Positions 49,333-58,267 of a DNA stretch of 64,000 bases are shown here, in pieces. The position numbers and the translations under genes were made by a program. The DNA comes from an uncultured Bacteroidales bacterium. GTDB lineage: Bacteria; Bacteroidota; Bacteroidia; Bacteroidales; P3. The DNA lies in the NCBI GenBank assembly GCA_937886715.1, contig CAKZZD010000006.1, positions 1 through 64,000 on the forward strand. The letters are read 5' to 3'. Within the stretch, counting starts at the first letter, position 1. The number at the start of each line of letters is the position of its first letter. A model generated the notes under the pieces. That model was not told the origin of the DNA. It saw only the letters and a list, made by a program, of their open reading frames with translations, and searched no databases.

Positions 49333-50022
49333 CTACATGCCGGCGATAGTGAGGGTGGCGACGCTGATGCTGATGCCTGGCACCGAGGACAATGCGTCGC
49401 AACAGGCACGGATGGTGGCACCTGTGGTGAGGACATCGTCGACGAGAAGCACATGGCGACCCTCAAGAGCGTCGGGGCGCGTCACGCGGAAGGCTCCGTT
49501 GACATTGTCGCGGCGCTGCTGCACATGCTGGAGGCTCTGTTTGCGGGTGTAGCGCGAACGGCGGAACGATGTGGTGTCGACGGGCCGGGGAAAGACGGCC
49601 GCGATACCCTGGCAGAGGAGCTGGCTCTGGTTGTAGCCGCGGCGCAAGCGGCGGAGGGGGTGGAGCGGCACGGGCAACAGAAGGTCGACATCGTCGAAGC
49701 GGGCGGACTGAAGCAGGTCGAGCCCCATCTGCCGGCCCATCATGAGGCAGAGCTCGCTGTTGCCGTGGAACTTCATGGAGTGGACGATGTGCTGGACGAT
49801 GTCGCCATGCCCGTAGTGGAGAAGCGCTGTGGCGCCACGGAGATGAGGGATGCCCATCAGCAAGGCTTCGGCGGGGTTGGTGTCGAGCCGGCTGAATCCG
49901 GTATATGACAACTGGTTGAGACAATGGAGACATAGTTGCCGCTCGTTGCCGACAAGCACCTCGCCGCAGCCGACGCAGACGGTGGGGAATAGCGCATTGA
50001 GGATGGTGTCGAAGAGCCTCAT
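49333..50022 (-). CDS. ComF-family phosphoribosyltransferase-like protein
   Basis: 229 residues from the Met at 50022, just past the end of the QueA gene. The N-terminal zinc motif is CVGCGE then CLHCL. The C-terminal phosphoribosyltransferase domain has LLLPVPLHPLRRLRRGYNQS and the PRPP loop VLLVDDVLTTGATI. ComF/GntX-type proteins take part in DNA uptake or carbon use in some bacteria, and the reaction is not known. Confidence 0.9.
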   Translation of the reverse strand: MRLFDTILNALFPTVCVGCGEVLVGNERQLCLHCLNQLSYTGFSRLDTNPAEALLMGIPHLRGATALLHYGHGDIVQHIVHSMKFHGNSELCLMMGRQMGLDLLQSARFDDVDLLLPVPLHPLRRLRRGYNQSQLLCQGIAAVFPRPVDTTSFRRSRYTRKQSLQHVQQRRDNVNGAFRVTRPDALEGRHVLLVDDVLTTGATIRACCDALSSVPGISISVATLTIAGM

Positions 50023-50027
50023 GGCAA

Positions 50028-51239
50028 TCAGGGCAGGAAGAGGCAGCTGTCGCCGTAGCTGAGGAAGCGGAAACCGTGGTCGAGGGCGAAGCGGTAGCAT
50101 TCGCGCCAGCGGTCGCCGATCATGGCCGACACGAGGAGCAGGAGGGTGCTCTTGGGCTGGTGGAAGTTGGTGACCAGGCCCTGGACGACACGATAGGTGT
50201 AGCCGGGGGCTATCATCAGGCGCGTGTCGCCGTCGAGATGGTCAATGTCGCGACGCTGCATCCATTCGAGCACATGGGCGAGAGCTTCGTGGCCGGTGAG
50301 CCGGGTGTCGGACTGGTAGGGCTCCCATTGGTCGACATGCATGGCGTCGAGATCGGGATTGGCATGCAGCTGTACGCCAAACCAATAGAGCGATTCGAGG
50401 GTGCGGACGCTGGTGGTGCCGACGGCGATGAGACGACGGTCGGGGTGGGCCAGGATGTGGCTTATGTTGTCGAACGACACCTGTACCTTTTCGACGTGCA
50501 TCTCGTGCTGGCCGATGGTGGGGGTGCTGACCGGCTTGAAGGTGCCGGCGCCGACATGGAGGGTGAGATATTCGGTGGGGATGCCGCGGTGTGCGAGACG
50601 GTCGAAGACCTGCGGGGTGAAATGCAGGCCTGCGGTAGGCGCGGCCACGGAGCCCTCGTGTTCGGCATAGACGGTCTGGTAGCGATCGGCATCAGACTGT
50701 TCCGCCTCGCGGCCGAGGTAGGGCGGCAGGGGGATGACTCCGGCACGGTCGATGATTTCGGCGAAGCTGAACCCGCCTGTCCATTCAAAGTCGATGATCC
50801 AGGCGTTGCCGACGGCCTGTTGGCGTGTGGCTGTGAGGGTGACCGCCTGTCCGTCGATGTCGACGATGCGCTCCAAGGAGCCTGATTTCCACTTTTTGTT
50901 GTTGCCGACGAAGCAGTTCCAGGTGCAATGCTCGCGTTGCTCGAAGGATTGCGCCACAGGCATCTGATAGGGCTCGAGGCAGAACACTTCGATGGTGGAG
51001 CCGGTGGGCTTGCGGAAGAAAAGGCGCGCATGGATGACCTTGGTGTTATTGAACACCAGAAGGGAATTTTGCGGAAGGAGGTCGGGGATCTCGTAGAAAC
51101 GGTGTTCCCCTATGGTGCCGCCGATGAGTGTCAGCAGCTTGGAATGGTCGCGCTGGTCGACAGGGAAACGGGCGACGCGGTCGTCGGGGAGAGGATAGTC
51201 ATAGTCGGCTATGGCTATGTTTTTCAGCTCATCAAGCAT
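50028..51239 (-). CDS. queA: S-adenosylmethionine:tRNA ribosyltransferase-isomerase (QueA family, long form)
   Basis: 403 residues from the Met at 51239, which overlaps pssA by 8 bases. Family motifs include YDYPLPDDRVARFPVDQRDH, LVFNNTKVIHARLFF, HEGSVAAPTAGLHFT, LTLHVGAGTFKPV and TNFHQPKSTLLLLVSAMIG. QueA adds the cyclopentene epoxide ring in queuosine synthesis. Bacteroidota often carry two QueA-family genes, and this longer form (about 50 residues more than classic QueA) may be the paralogue and not the true queuosine enzyme. Confidence 0.85.
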   Translation of the reverse strand: MLDELKNIAIADYDYPLPDDRVARFPVDQRDHSKLLTLIGGTIGEHRFYEIPDLLPQNSLLVFNNTKVIHARLFFRKPTGSTIEVFCLEPYQMPVAQSFEQREHCTWNCFVGNNKKWKSGSLERIVDIDGQAVTLTATRQQAVGNAWIIDFEWTGGFSFAEIIDRAGVIPLPPYLGREAEQSDADRYQTVYAEHEGSVAAPTAGLHFTPQVFDRLAHRGIPTEYLTLHVGAGTFKPVSTPTIGQHEMHVEKVQVSFDNISHILAHPDRRLIAVGTTSVRTLESLYWFGVQLHANPDLDAMHVDQWEPYQSDTRLTGHEALAHVLEWMQRRDIDHLDGDTRLMIAPGYTYRVVQGLVTNFHQPKSTLLLLVSAMIGDRWRECYRFALDHGFRFLSYGDSCLFLP

Positions 51240-51945
51240 GTTGTCGGTTGCGGGTAAGGAAGGAGAAGAGGATGTACCACAGGATGATGATCGAGATGGC
51301 GAACCAATGCCGTGTGAGGGCGATGATGAGGGCACATCCGATGAGGAAAATATAGGGGATGCTGTTGGTGCGCCAGGTGAGGTCTTTGAAGTTGAACTTC
51401 AAGGAGAACATGGGCAGCTCGCTGACCATGAGGATGTCGGTCAGGAGCGACACGGCGATGACGGCGACGACAAACCATGACTGGTGGGCGATGGGGTCGA
51501 AGGTGGCGGTGCCCAAGCTGAGGGCGAGGCCCACCCAGATGAGGGCGTTGGACGGCACGGGGAGCCCCAGGAAGGAGTGGCTCTGGCGCGTGTCGAGGTT
51601 GAATTTGGCCAATCGGTAGGCGGCAAAGAGGGGTATGAGAAGAGCCACCAGCGCAATCCATTGGAAGGCAGAGCCAGCAGGGGCGCATTGCTGTATCATC
51701 TTGAAGACGATGAATCCGGGAGCCACGCCCGATGTGACCACGTCGGCCAGCGAGTCGAGTTCCTTGCCTATCGGTGAGGAGACGCCCAGCAGGCGGGCGG
51801 TCATGCCGTCGAAGAAGTCGAGCAGGATGCCCAAGCAGATGAGGAGTGCGGCGAGGTGCAGGCGGTCGTTGGCGGCACAATAGGCGGCGAGCACCCCACA
51901 TAGCAGGTTGCCCAGGGTGATAAGGTTGGGGATTTGCTTTTTCAT
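51232..51945 (-). CDS. pssA: CDP-diacylglycerol--serine O-phosphatidyltransferase
   Basis: 237 residues and several membrane spans. The CDP-alcohol phosphotransferase motif is present (DFFDGMTARLLGVSSPIGKE followed by LDSLAD). It opens MKKQIPNLITLGNLLCGVLA, the usual PssA start. It makes phosphatidylserine, the precursor of phosphatidylethanolamine. It directly follows the TPR lipoprotein gene (no gap) and overlaps the queA gene, so the three are one transcript. Confidence 0.93.
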   Translation of the reverse strand: MKKQIPNLITLGNLLCGVLAAYCAANDRLHLAALLICLGILLDFFDGMTARLLGVSSPIGKELDSLADVVTSGVAPGFIVFKMIQQCAPAGSAFQWIALVALLIPLFAAYRLAKFNLDTRQSHSFLGLPVPSNALIWVGLALSLGTATFDPIAHQSWFVVAVIAVSLLTDILMVSELPMFSLKFNFKDLTWRTNSIPYIFLIGCALIIALTRHWFAISIIILWYILFSFLTRNRQHA

Positions 51946-53772
51946 TTAGTAGAGCTTCACTATCATCAGGAACTCTTCATCGTCCCAATACTCGCGGAAC
52001 TCGGTGTCGACAGCGGCTTTTTTCTTGTACTCGTAGTTCTCGTCGATGGAAGCTTTGAGGTTCTTGAGGGTGTTGGTACGGTCACCCAGACGGGCATAGG
52101 CGATGGCCCGGAGATAGTTGACGTCGCAGTTCTGGTCGAGGCAGCAGTCGAGTGTGCGGATGGCGGTGCCGGTTTCCTCGTTCATGAGCTGGGCAAAGGC
52201 CAGGTTGTAGGTGCAGGGGCTGTCCTTGAGGGCTTTCTGGGCCTCGTCGTAGTTGCCTCGCTTGAGGTTAAGGATGGGGATATTGGCATCGGCATCGCTG
52301 CTGCCCTGGCGCTTGGCCTCCTCGAAGTAGTAGTTGGCCAAAGCGTAGTCTTTCTGCGCGAGACAGAGCAGACCGGTGTTGTTGAGCACGTCGGGGTTGT
52401 GGGGATTGAGGTCGCGCGCCACGTTGAGGTAACGCTCAGCCTCGTCGTAGTCGCCAAGATAGAAGGCCACAGCACCGGCATTGTTCCAAGCAGCCCATTC
52501 CTGGGAATGGTTCTCGGTGGCCCACTTGTAGTATTTCATCTTGGTGTCGTAGTTGTAGTTGATGTAGGCGGTGTACATCAGCTCGTCGAACGAGAGTTTG
52601 GCAGGATTGATGGAGGCGATCTTGGCCAACTCGGCGTCGGTCTTGCGGGCCTCGGAATAGTAGAGGGCGATCTGGGCGCGGCGGAGGCTGGGGAAAATCT
52701 CGTCTTTGAGTTCGGTGTAGACCTCGGCCATATTGCGGATCATCTGCTCGCGCTTGACGACGTTCTGCTGGGTTTCGACAATGTTGATGATGGCGTGTTT
52801 GTCCTGAATTTCGGAGTCTTCCATCATGACCACGAAGTGTACCCAGTCTTCACCGGCAGCGCGGGTGCTGATGACAAGCTGTTTGAGTTGCTGATATTTG
52901 TAGTACTCGACATCCTGAGGTTTGATTTTGGCGCGGCGGGCCATGGTGGTCAACACCTCGTCGAGGATACGGTTCAACTGGGCGGTGGCCACATCGGCAC
53001 GGTTCTTCGACACACCAATATTGTTGGTTTCTTCACCTTCGGGCGAAGCCCAACCGGTGATGCTGATCTGTTTGGGCAGGCCGTTTTCAAGCATGATGCG
53101 CTTGAGGTTTTCGACAGAGTTGTAGGCGTCGAACTTCTGGTTCATCGAGAAGTCCCAATTGAGGTCCGAAGTGCCGTTGAGGAAGTAGATGTCGGCTGTT
53201 TCGACATAGCCCTGCTTCTTGTTGTAGTTGATCGGGGAGATGGAGATATTGCCCTTGATGTCGACCCACGACGAGGTGTTGTTGACGCCGTCGGAGAGGA
53301 GCACCGTGCTGAATTCGACACCCTTATCATCGCGGATCACATCCTCGGCGAAACGGGCGTCCTCGTCGGTGGCCTTGGCGCGGTAGCCAATGGGAGTCAA
53401 CGTGACGCGGCCTGTTTCCATGCCGGGCATGAAGTCGAACATGTCGCTGTAGGTGAAGCGGCCGCCATTGGCATAGCTGATGGTGGTGCCGTCGCCGGCC
53501 ACACGCTCGCCCTTAAGGGTGATAGGCTCCAGGGGAATATCGCCACCTTCCCATGTGAACACGGGCTGGATGAACATCGCGCAATGTTTGTTGAAATATT
53601 TTTCAGGCACCTGGCCGATAAACTTGACAACCACTTTCTCGTCCATCGTCTCGACAGGATTGGGATTGGCCTGATATCTCACTTTGCCACTGTTGGCTTT
53701 CATCTTCGATAGGCCATTGCAGCCGGTCAACAATACCGAAATCAGAATAATGGCAAAAAGGTTTCTCTTCAT
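51946..53772 (-). CDS. Lipoprotein with OmpA-like middle region and tetratricopeptide repeats
   Basis: 608 residues. MKRNLFAIILISVLLTGC is a lipoprotein signal. The N-terminal half is beta-rich (PEKYFNKHCAMFIQPVFTWE). A middle segment resembles an OmpA-C-type peptidoglycan-binding region (ENLKRIMLENGLPKQISITG, WASPEGEETNNIGVSKNRAD). At about 395-600 helical TPR units follow (WAAWNNAGAVAFYLGDYDEA, NPDVLNNTGLLCLAQKDYAL). It probably links the outer membrane to the cell wall or a secretion complex. The exact role is unknown. Confidence 0.75.
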   Translation of the reverse strand: MKRNLFAIILISVLLTGCNGLSKMKANSGKVRYQANPNPVETMDEKVVVKFIGQVPEKYFNKHCAMFIQPVFTWEGGDIPLEPITLKGERVAGDGTTISYANGGRFTYSDMFDFMPGMETGRVTLTPIGYRAKATDEDARFAEDVIRDDKGVEFSTVLLSDGVNNTSSWVDIKGNISISPINYNKKQGYVETADIYFLNGTSDLNWDFSMNQKFDAYNSVENLKRIMLENGLPKQISITGWASPEGEETNNIGVSKNRADVATAQLNRILDEVLTTMARRAKIKPQDVEYYKYQQLKQLVISTRAAGEDWVHFVVMMEDSEIQDKHAIINIVETQQNVVKREQMIRNMAEVYTELKDEIFPSLRRAQIALYYSEARKTDAELAKIASINPAKLSFDELMYTAYINYNYDTKMKYYKWATENHSQEWAAWNNAGAVAFYLGDYDEAERYLNVARDLNPHNPDVLNNTGLLCLAQKDYALANYYFEEAKRQGSSDADANIPILNLKRGNYDEAQKALKDSPCTYNLAFAQLMNEETGTAIRTLDCCLDQNCDVNYLRAIAYARLGDRTNTLKNLKASIDENYEYKKKAAVDTEFREYWDDEEFLMIVKLY

Positions 53773-53860
53773 ACTTATTATGTATTATCTTTATTTATTC
53801 GCACAGAACCAAGCATTTACAGCCGCTATCGCGGCCTTGATGCCTGCATTGTTTAACTTG

Positions 53861-53868
53861 CAAATATA
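53861..53868 (-). promoter_or_regulatory. -10 element of the TPR lipoprotein-pssA-queA operon
   Basis: TATATTTG on the minus strand, about 90 bases before the start. The leader between contains a GCCGC-GATA-GCGGC hairpin. The upstream TTTG element is weak. Confidence 0.5.
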
Positions 53869-53928
53869 GACATTTTTTTTTGAATACAGAAAAAAATCTA
53901 TCTCCTGCAGAAAAAACGCGCCACTAAA

Positions 53929-56724
53929 CTACCAGTTGCTCTCCACCTTGACTGGACAGAAAGCTTTGGCAGCACAATACTTACACGCATTAGCAGAAGG
54001 CGTGGCGGCGAAGGGGGCATCGGGATCCAGCATGCCATGTATGATGTCGCCCACCTCGGTTTCAAATGCGTCCAAAGCATTGCCATCCAACACTTCGCTG
54101 CCATTCCAGAGCGCCGGCATGAGATCCGATTTGAGATACCGTAGAGGATAGATTGCTGCCTTCAGGCTTTCGCTCGACTGGGTGCGATAGTAGACCAACG
54201 CATAGGTCATCAGCTGGAAGAGCTTGTCGGGGAGTTTCCCTTTGTCGTTTTTCAAGCTTTGGGGAGGCACAGCTCCGGTCTTGTAGTCTATTACCCTGAC
54301 CATTCCATCGTAGCGGTCGATGCGGTCGGGTCTTCCGGTGAGGTTCACCTCCTGCCCTTCCTCAGTGGTGAACATCAGATAGGGTTTGCTGTCCTCGGGC
54401 TCGACCGATATGATTTCAATAGCGTGCCCCGCCTCAATCTCTTTTATTTCCTTGGCCAGCATCGATTTCAGCTGCGTCAGCACGATCGAGTACGCCAAGC
54501 GGTTGCGCCCATCGGGAGTGCGCCCGTTTTTGAATTCCTCGTCAAACGCCTTGTTGAGCGTCTCTTCAACCCGATCAAGACACCCCTTCAGGTAGCCGGC
54601 CTCGACTGGCCCTTTCCCCACACAGGGTTCATAGATGTGCTGCAACACCTTGTGAACCAGGTTGCCTATTTCCGAAGCATCCATCTCATCTTCGGCGATA
54701 TCATCCTCACGGACTTTCAGCACACGCTCGTAGTAGAACTTCCTCGGGCAGGCATTATAGTCGTTCAAGGCACTGGGGCTGAATCCTTTCAAGGCCATTT
54801 TATACAGCTGTTCCATCGCCTTGGGAGTCTTCTGCCCTTCTTCGACAGCACCATTTGTCAAGCGGCAATTGGTGTCGACAACCGTATGGTCGACGGTCAC
54901 CTTGCCACGGAAACGCTCGTCGCATGCCAACTCCAGCTGCACCTGCCGCACATAGCGGCTGGGGTCGCCCTTGCCCATGGCCGTGGACTCGGACGAATAG
55001 ATCAGGTACACCTCCTCAGCCCTCTGGATGAGACGATAGAAGTGGTAGGCGAAGACGCTGTCGCGCTCTTCATAGGTAGGCAAGCCGAAATGTCGCTTGA
55101 TGTCGTAGGGTATAATGGTGCTGTCGGTACGACCGGCAGGCAACACCCCCTCGTTGGCGGAGAGAAGAATCACCCGCTTGAAGTCCAGGTTTCTGGTTTC
55201 CAGCATTCCCAACACCTGAAGACCCGTCAATGGTTCGCCATATAGCGTAATCGAATAGCGACGCGACAGGCGCCCATAAATACGTTCCAACGCATTGGGT
55301 TCGATACAAGAATACTCCTCCTGCAGGGCGCGCAGATGCCCCACTATCTCGAGCAAGGCTCCCAGGGCTTGTCGCTCTTTCATATTGTTCTCCAACGTGC
55401 CGCTCGAGAGGAGCATCTCACTTGTCCGCTCAACGATGTCGAAAATGCCGTTCACATCGGGTTGTTCGTCGGGGAAAAGGAACGAGAGGTCTGTGCTGCC
55501 AGTCAGCATGGCGACGTCGTCGGCATGAAACCTGTATAGCTTGTTCTTGGAAACATGGCGGTTGGCATCCTTGCGGATGTTGTCGTTGCCTATCAGCCGT
55601 GCCATCAACCTGTGGGACAGCAATTCAACCACTTCACGGAAATAGTAGCCCCTGTCGTTATGCTGGCGATACAACGCCAGCAAGCGCAACATCAGCAGAT
55701 GTACATTGCTGTCGGAATAGGCATAGCCCATCGACACATTGACCGGTACGTTCGGAAGCGAATTGAGCGTCGGCATCAGCAGGCCTTCGTCGGCCAGCAC
55801 CACCGCTGTGGCATTGTTGTCGGTCAGCCATCCGGGGTTCTCCTCCAGCAGCTGCCCCGCATATTTGCATTGTAACACGTCCTCAGGGCACTCCACGATA
55901 TGCACCTTCCTTTCATTCAGCATTCCAAAGCAAGACTCGGCAGGCGGGACAAGCTCTGGAAAGCGTTTGTGATGCTCGCGGAGGAATAGGCCAGCCTCGT
56001 TACGCTTGTCGTCGTAATAGTAGGCATCACCGTCGGTGAGCAAAGTGCCTTTCCCCTCCATATGGTATTGGCCAATAATGCGCAACTCACATTCCGACAA
56101 TGCATTGAAACCGACAAAATAGACATGCCGGTAGGGGCAACGACCCACTATGTCCTCAATCTCGTCCGCCACCTTGCGGTATGCCATGCCGGAATAGGCA
56201 CGCCCTTTCGCAAGGAGCCGCTGGCGGAATTGGGAGTAATAGTCGTATAACGAATGGTAGAATTGGATGTAATCACGCTGGAAATCAGTCATTCCTGGGC
56301 GCTCCACATTCCACAGCTCAATCTCCTTCACCCCGCTCAAATTGACGAACAGATTCCTGGCATCGATGCAATAGCGGTCCACCTCGGAGAAATCGCTGAG
56401 CATCATATCGCCGAACGAGATGAAATCCTCGAAGCGCTGATACTTGCGGTCGGGTCCGCCAATTTCGACATGCACCTGATAGAGCTCGAAGAGCAGGAAC
56501 TCGTTTCTGACGATCTCCAAGCCTCCCAGTTCGCCGACCATATCGTCGATAGTGACCATGTGCGGCAGGAAAAAGGCAGTACCGGACTGGGCAGAAAGCA
56601 GTTCAAACTCACGCTGAAGGAACCTCGCCGAGCGGTGGTTGTTGAACACCACCAAACCCTGCGCGATGTCGGGCCCCAGGTCGTCGACAATGCGACGCGC
56701 TACTTTTTGAAGGAATCGATCCAT
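53929..56724 (-). CDS. PD-(D/E)XK exonuclease, AddB/RecB-like
   Basis: 931 residues. The N-terminal part resembles an inactivated helicase of the AddB kind. The C-terminal RecB-type nuclease domain has EIGNLVHKVLQHIYE (His), LTGRPDRIDRYDG (Asp) and VRVIDYKTGA (Asp-x-Lys). Four Cys fit an iron-sulfur cluster: one in YNACPRKFYYE and three in ACKYCAAKAFCPV. It probably processes DNA ends for recombination. No AddA-like partner is in the window. It overlaps the nucleotidyltransferase gene by 25 bases. Confidence 0.85.
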   Translation of the reverse strand: MDRFLQKVARRIVDDLGPDIAQGLVVFNNHRSARFLQREFELLSAQSGTAFFLPHMVTIDDMVGELGGLEIVRNEFLLFELYQVHVEIGGPDRKYQRFEDFISFGDMMLSDFSEVDRYCIDARNLFVNLSGVKEIELWNVERPGMTDFQRDYIQFYHSLYDYYSQFRQRLLAKGRAYSGMAYRKVADEIEDIVGRCPYRHVYFVGFNALSECELRIIGQYHMEGKGTLLTDGDAYYYDDKRNEAGLFLREHHKRFPELVPPAESCFGMLNERKVHIVECPEDVLQCKYAGQLLEENPGWLTDNNATAVVLADEGLLMPTLNSLPNVPVNVSMGYAYSDSNVHLLMLRLLALYRQHNDRGYYFREVVELLSHRLMARLIGNDNIRKDANRHVSKNKLYRFHADDVAMLTGSTDLSFLFPDEQPDVNGIFDIVERTSEMLLSSGTLENNMKERQALGALLEIVGHLRALQEEYSCIEPNALERIYGRLSRRYSITLYGEPLTGLQVLGMLETRNLDFKRVILLSANEGVLPAGRTDSTIIPYDIKRHFGLPTYEERDSVFAYHFYRLIQRAEEVYLIYSSESTAMGKGDPSRYVRQVQLELACDERFRGKVTVDHTVVDTNCRLTNGAVEEGQKTPKAMEQLYKMALKGFSPSALNDYNACPRKFYYERVLKVREDDIAEDEMDASEIGNLVHKVLQHIYEPCVGKGPVEAGYLKGCLDRVEETLNKAFDEEFKNGRTPDGRNRLAYSIVLTQLKSMLAKEIKEIEAGHAIEIISVEPEDSKPYLMFTTEEGQEVNLTGRPDRIDRYDGMVRVIDYKTGAVPPQSLKNDKGKLPDKLFQLMTYALVYYRTQSSESLKAAIYPLRYLKSDLMPALWNGSEVLDGNALDAFETEVGDIIHGMLDPDAPFAATPSANACKYCAAKAFCPVKVESNW

Positions 56725-57407
56725 AGTCGTGCTTTTTCTAATGTGTCAGGTTTTCCCACATCGAACCAATGCTCGGCGGAATGGACATAGGCGCCGATAC
56801 GGTTCGCTGGCGAAAGTGCTATGTATACGGGAATGATCGGGAAAGGATCGTCGCGGTGAGGAAGCAAGGAGAAGAGATGCGGGTCAACCATCGACACCCC
56901 ACTGAACGCCAAGGTCATAGCACCACTGGGCTCTTCCACCTCGCCTTTGCGGCCAAGGAGCAGACCTTCAGCGGAAAAGACAAGTTCACGCTTGGTGTCG
57001 CGCCGGCTGACGCAGAGGGTCACCAGGTTGCCTGAATGGCGATGGGCCTCTTCAAGGGCATGAAGATCGATGTCCGACACGACGTCGACATTATGCACAA
57101 GCACGGGCCCGGTGCCGGAAAACAGCGGCGCAGCATGCCGCAAGGCTCCGCCCGTGTCGAGCAGAAGCTGCCGCTCGTCGGAGATGACGATCGGGCACTT
57201 CCATTGCCGGTCACGGACAAACAGTTCAACCATGTCGGCGAAATGGTGCACGTTGACCACGATACGATCCACACCGGCATCCTCGAGCTTGTGGATGGTG
57301 CGCTCGAGCAGCGTTTGGCCACATAGTTCGACAAGTGCCTTGGGGCGAGAGTCGGTCAGCGGACGTAGGCGCGTGCCCAACCCCGCCGCAAGAATGAATC
57401 CTTCCAT
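56700..57407 (-). CDS. Sugar-1-phosphate nucleotidyltransferase (NTP_transferase family, MurU-like)
   Basis: 235 residues from the Met at 57407 (MEGFILAAGLGTRLRPLTDS), which is the nucleotide-binding signature. Other core motifs are RPKALVELCGQTLLERTIHK, VHNVDVVSDIDLHAL and the metal-binding Asp pair. It transfers a nucleotide to a sugar phosphate, perhaps MurNAc-1-P or mannose-1-P, in cell-envelope synthesis. No sequence feature settles the sugar. Confidence 0.85.
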   Translation of the reverse strand: MEGFILAAGLGTRLRPLTDSRPKALVELCGQTLLERTIHKLEDAGVDRIVVNVHHFADMVELFVRDRQWKCPIVISDERQLLLDTGGALRHAAPLFSGTGPVLVHNVDVVSDIDLHALEEAHRHSGNLVTLCVSRRDTKRELVFSAEGLLLGRKGEVEEPSGAMTLAFSGVSMVDPHLFSLLPHRDDPFPIIPVYIALSPANRIGAYVHSAEHWFDVGKPDTLEKARLWIDSFKK

Positions 57408-57542
57408 ATTGATATAACGCCGCAAAGGCCAATTTAGTATACAGAAATGACAAAGCGCATAGAATCAGCATATTGCGGAGAAAAATAGGCAAAACGGAGC
57501 CAGAAGGCATCTCCACCAATGCAAAAGCCTGACAACCAGTTA

Positions 57543-57568
57543 CCAACTCCTACTGTGGTAGGAGTTGG
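57543..57568. repeat. Dispersed palindrome, copy 2
   Basis: CCAACTCCTAC, spacer TGTG, GTAGGAGTTGG: perfect 11-base arms, followed by GTAGGAGATGATAGGGAG as after copy 1. It lies 34 bases past the end of yidD. Confidence 0.85.
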
Positions 57569-57601
57569 GTAGGAGATGATAGGGAGATGGGATGGAGGGG
57601 G

Positions 57602-57844
57602 TCAGGGGACGGGGTCGTAGCCAGAGCCGCCAAAGGGGTGGCAGCGGAGGATGCGTTTGAGGGCGAGCCAGCCGCCCCGGAAAGGGCCGTATTTTTGGAT
57701 GGCTTCCATGGCGTATTGGGAGCAGGTGGGGGTGAAGCGGCAGACGGGGGGTGTGAGTGGGGAGATGCAGTTGCGATAGAAGGCGATGAGGGCGAGCATC
57801 GCTTTGGCAATGAGGTGTTTCACAGCGTGCAACAGGCGTCGCAT
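57602..57844 (-). CDS. yidD: Membrane protein insertion efficiency factor YidD
   Basis: 80 residues with the family signature ISPLTPPVCRFTPTCSQYAM and the end LRCHPFGGSGYDPVP. It helps YidC-dependent membrane insertion. It sits 3 bases after rnpA, the common order rnpA-yidD. Confidence 0.95.
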   Translation of the reverse strand: MRRLLHAVKHLIAKAMLALIAFYRNCISPLTPPVCRFTPTCSQYAMEAIQKYGPFRGGWLALKRILRCHPFGGSGYDPVP

Positions 57845-57847
57845 GGG

Positions 57848-58267
57848 TCAGGAATGAAGGTGTTCTTGAATTGATTTTTCGAGTTGGGGAATGAGTTTGT
57901 CGAATTTATGGTCGAGCTGTGCAGAGTCCATGATTTCGTTGTGGATATAGTTGATCGACAGGAGGATCGAGATGCCGCTGGCGTTGAGGATGGCGAAGAG
58001 CTGGTCCTTGTGGCGGCGGTAGCATTCGCGTGTGAGTCGTTTGACGCGGTTGCGGTCGACGGCATGGTGGAATTTGCGCTTGGAGGTGGAGATGAGCACT
58101 TTGCAGGGAATGCCGGAGGAGTCGACGGGGATCCAGTGGATGCTATAGGGGAAGGCCATGAGCTTGTGGCCATGGGCGTAGAGGTGGTCGATAAGGGGAC
58201 GGCTGCAGAGCCGTTCGGATTTGGGGAAGCGGCAGTTGGAGGAGGGATTGTCGCGGCTCGGGCTCAC
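57848..58267 (-). CDS. rnpA: Ribonuclease P protein component
   Basis: 139 residues. It opens with the RnpA start (PKSERLCSRPLIDHLYAHGH) and has the RNA-binding signature KRKFHHAVDRNRVKRLTREC. It pairs with the catalytic RNA to mature tRNA 5' ends. It overlaps hemD by 4 bases and is followed by yidD. Confidence 0.95.
   Translation of the reverse strand: MSPSRDNPSSNCRFPKSERLCSRPLIDHLYAHGHKLMAFPYSIHWIPVDSSGIPCKVLISTSKRKFHHAVDRNRVKRLTRECYRRHKDQLFAILNASGISILLSINYIHNEIMDSAQLDHKFDKLIPQLEKSIQEHLHS

Noticed and set aside
51934..53712. Open frame of about 590 codons opposite the TPR lipoprotein gene
   Set aside because: Val/Gly/Leu-rich shadow of a well-supported lipoprotein gene; no signal or domain.
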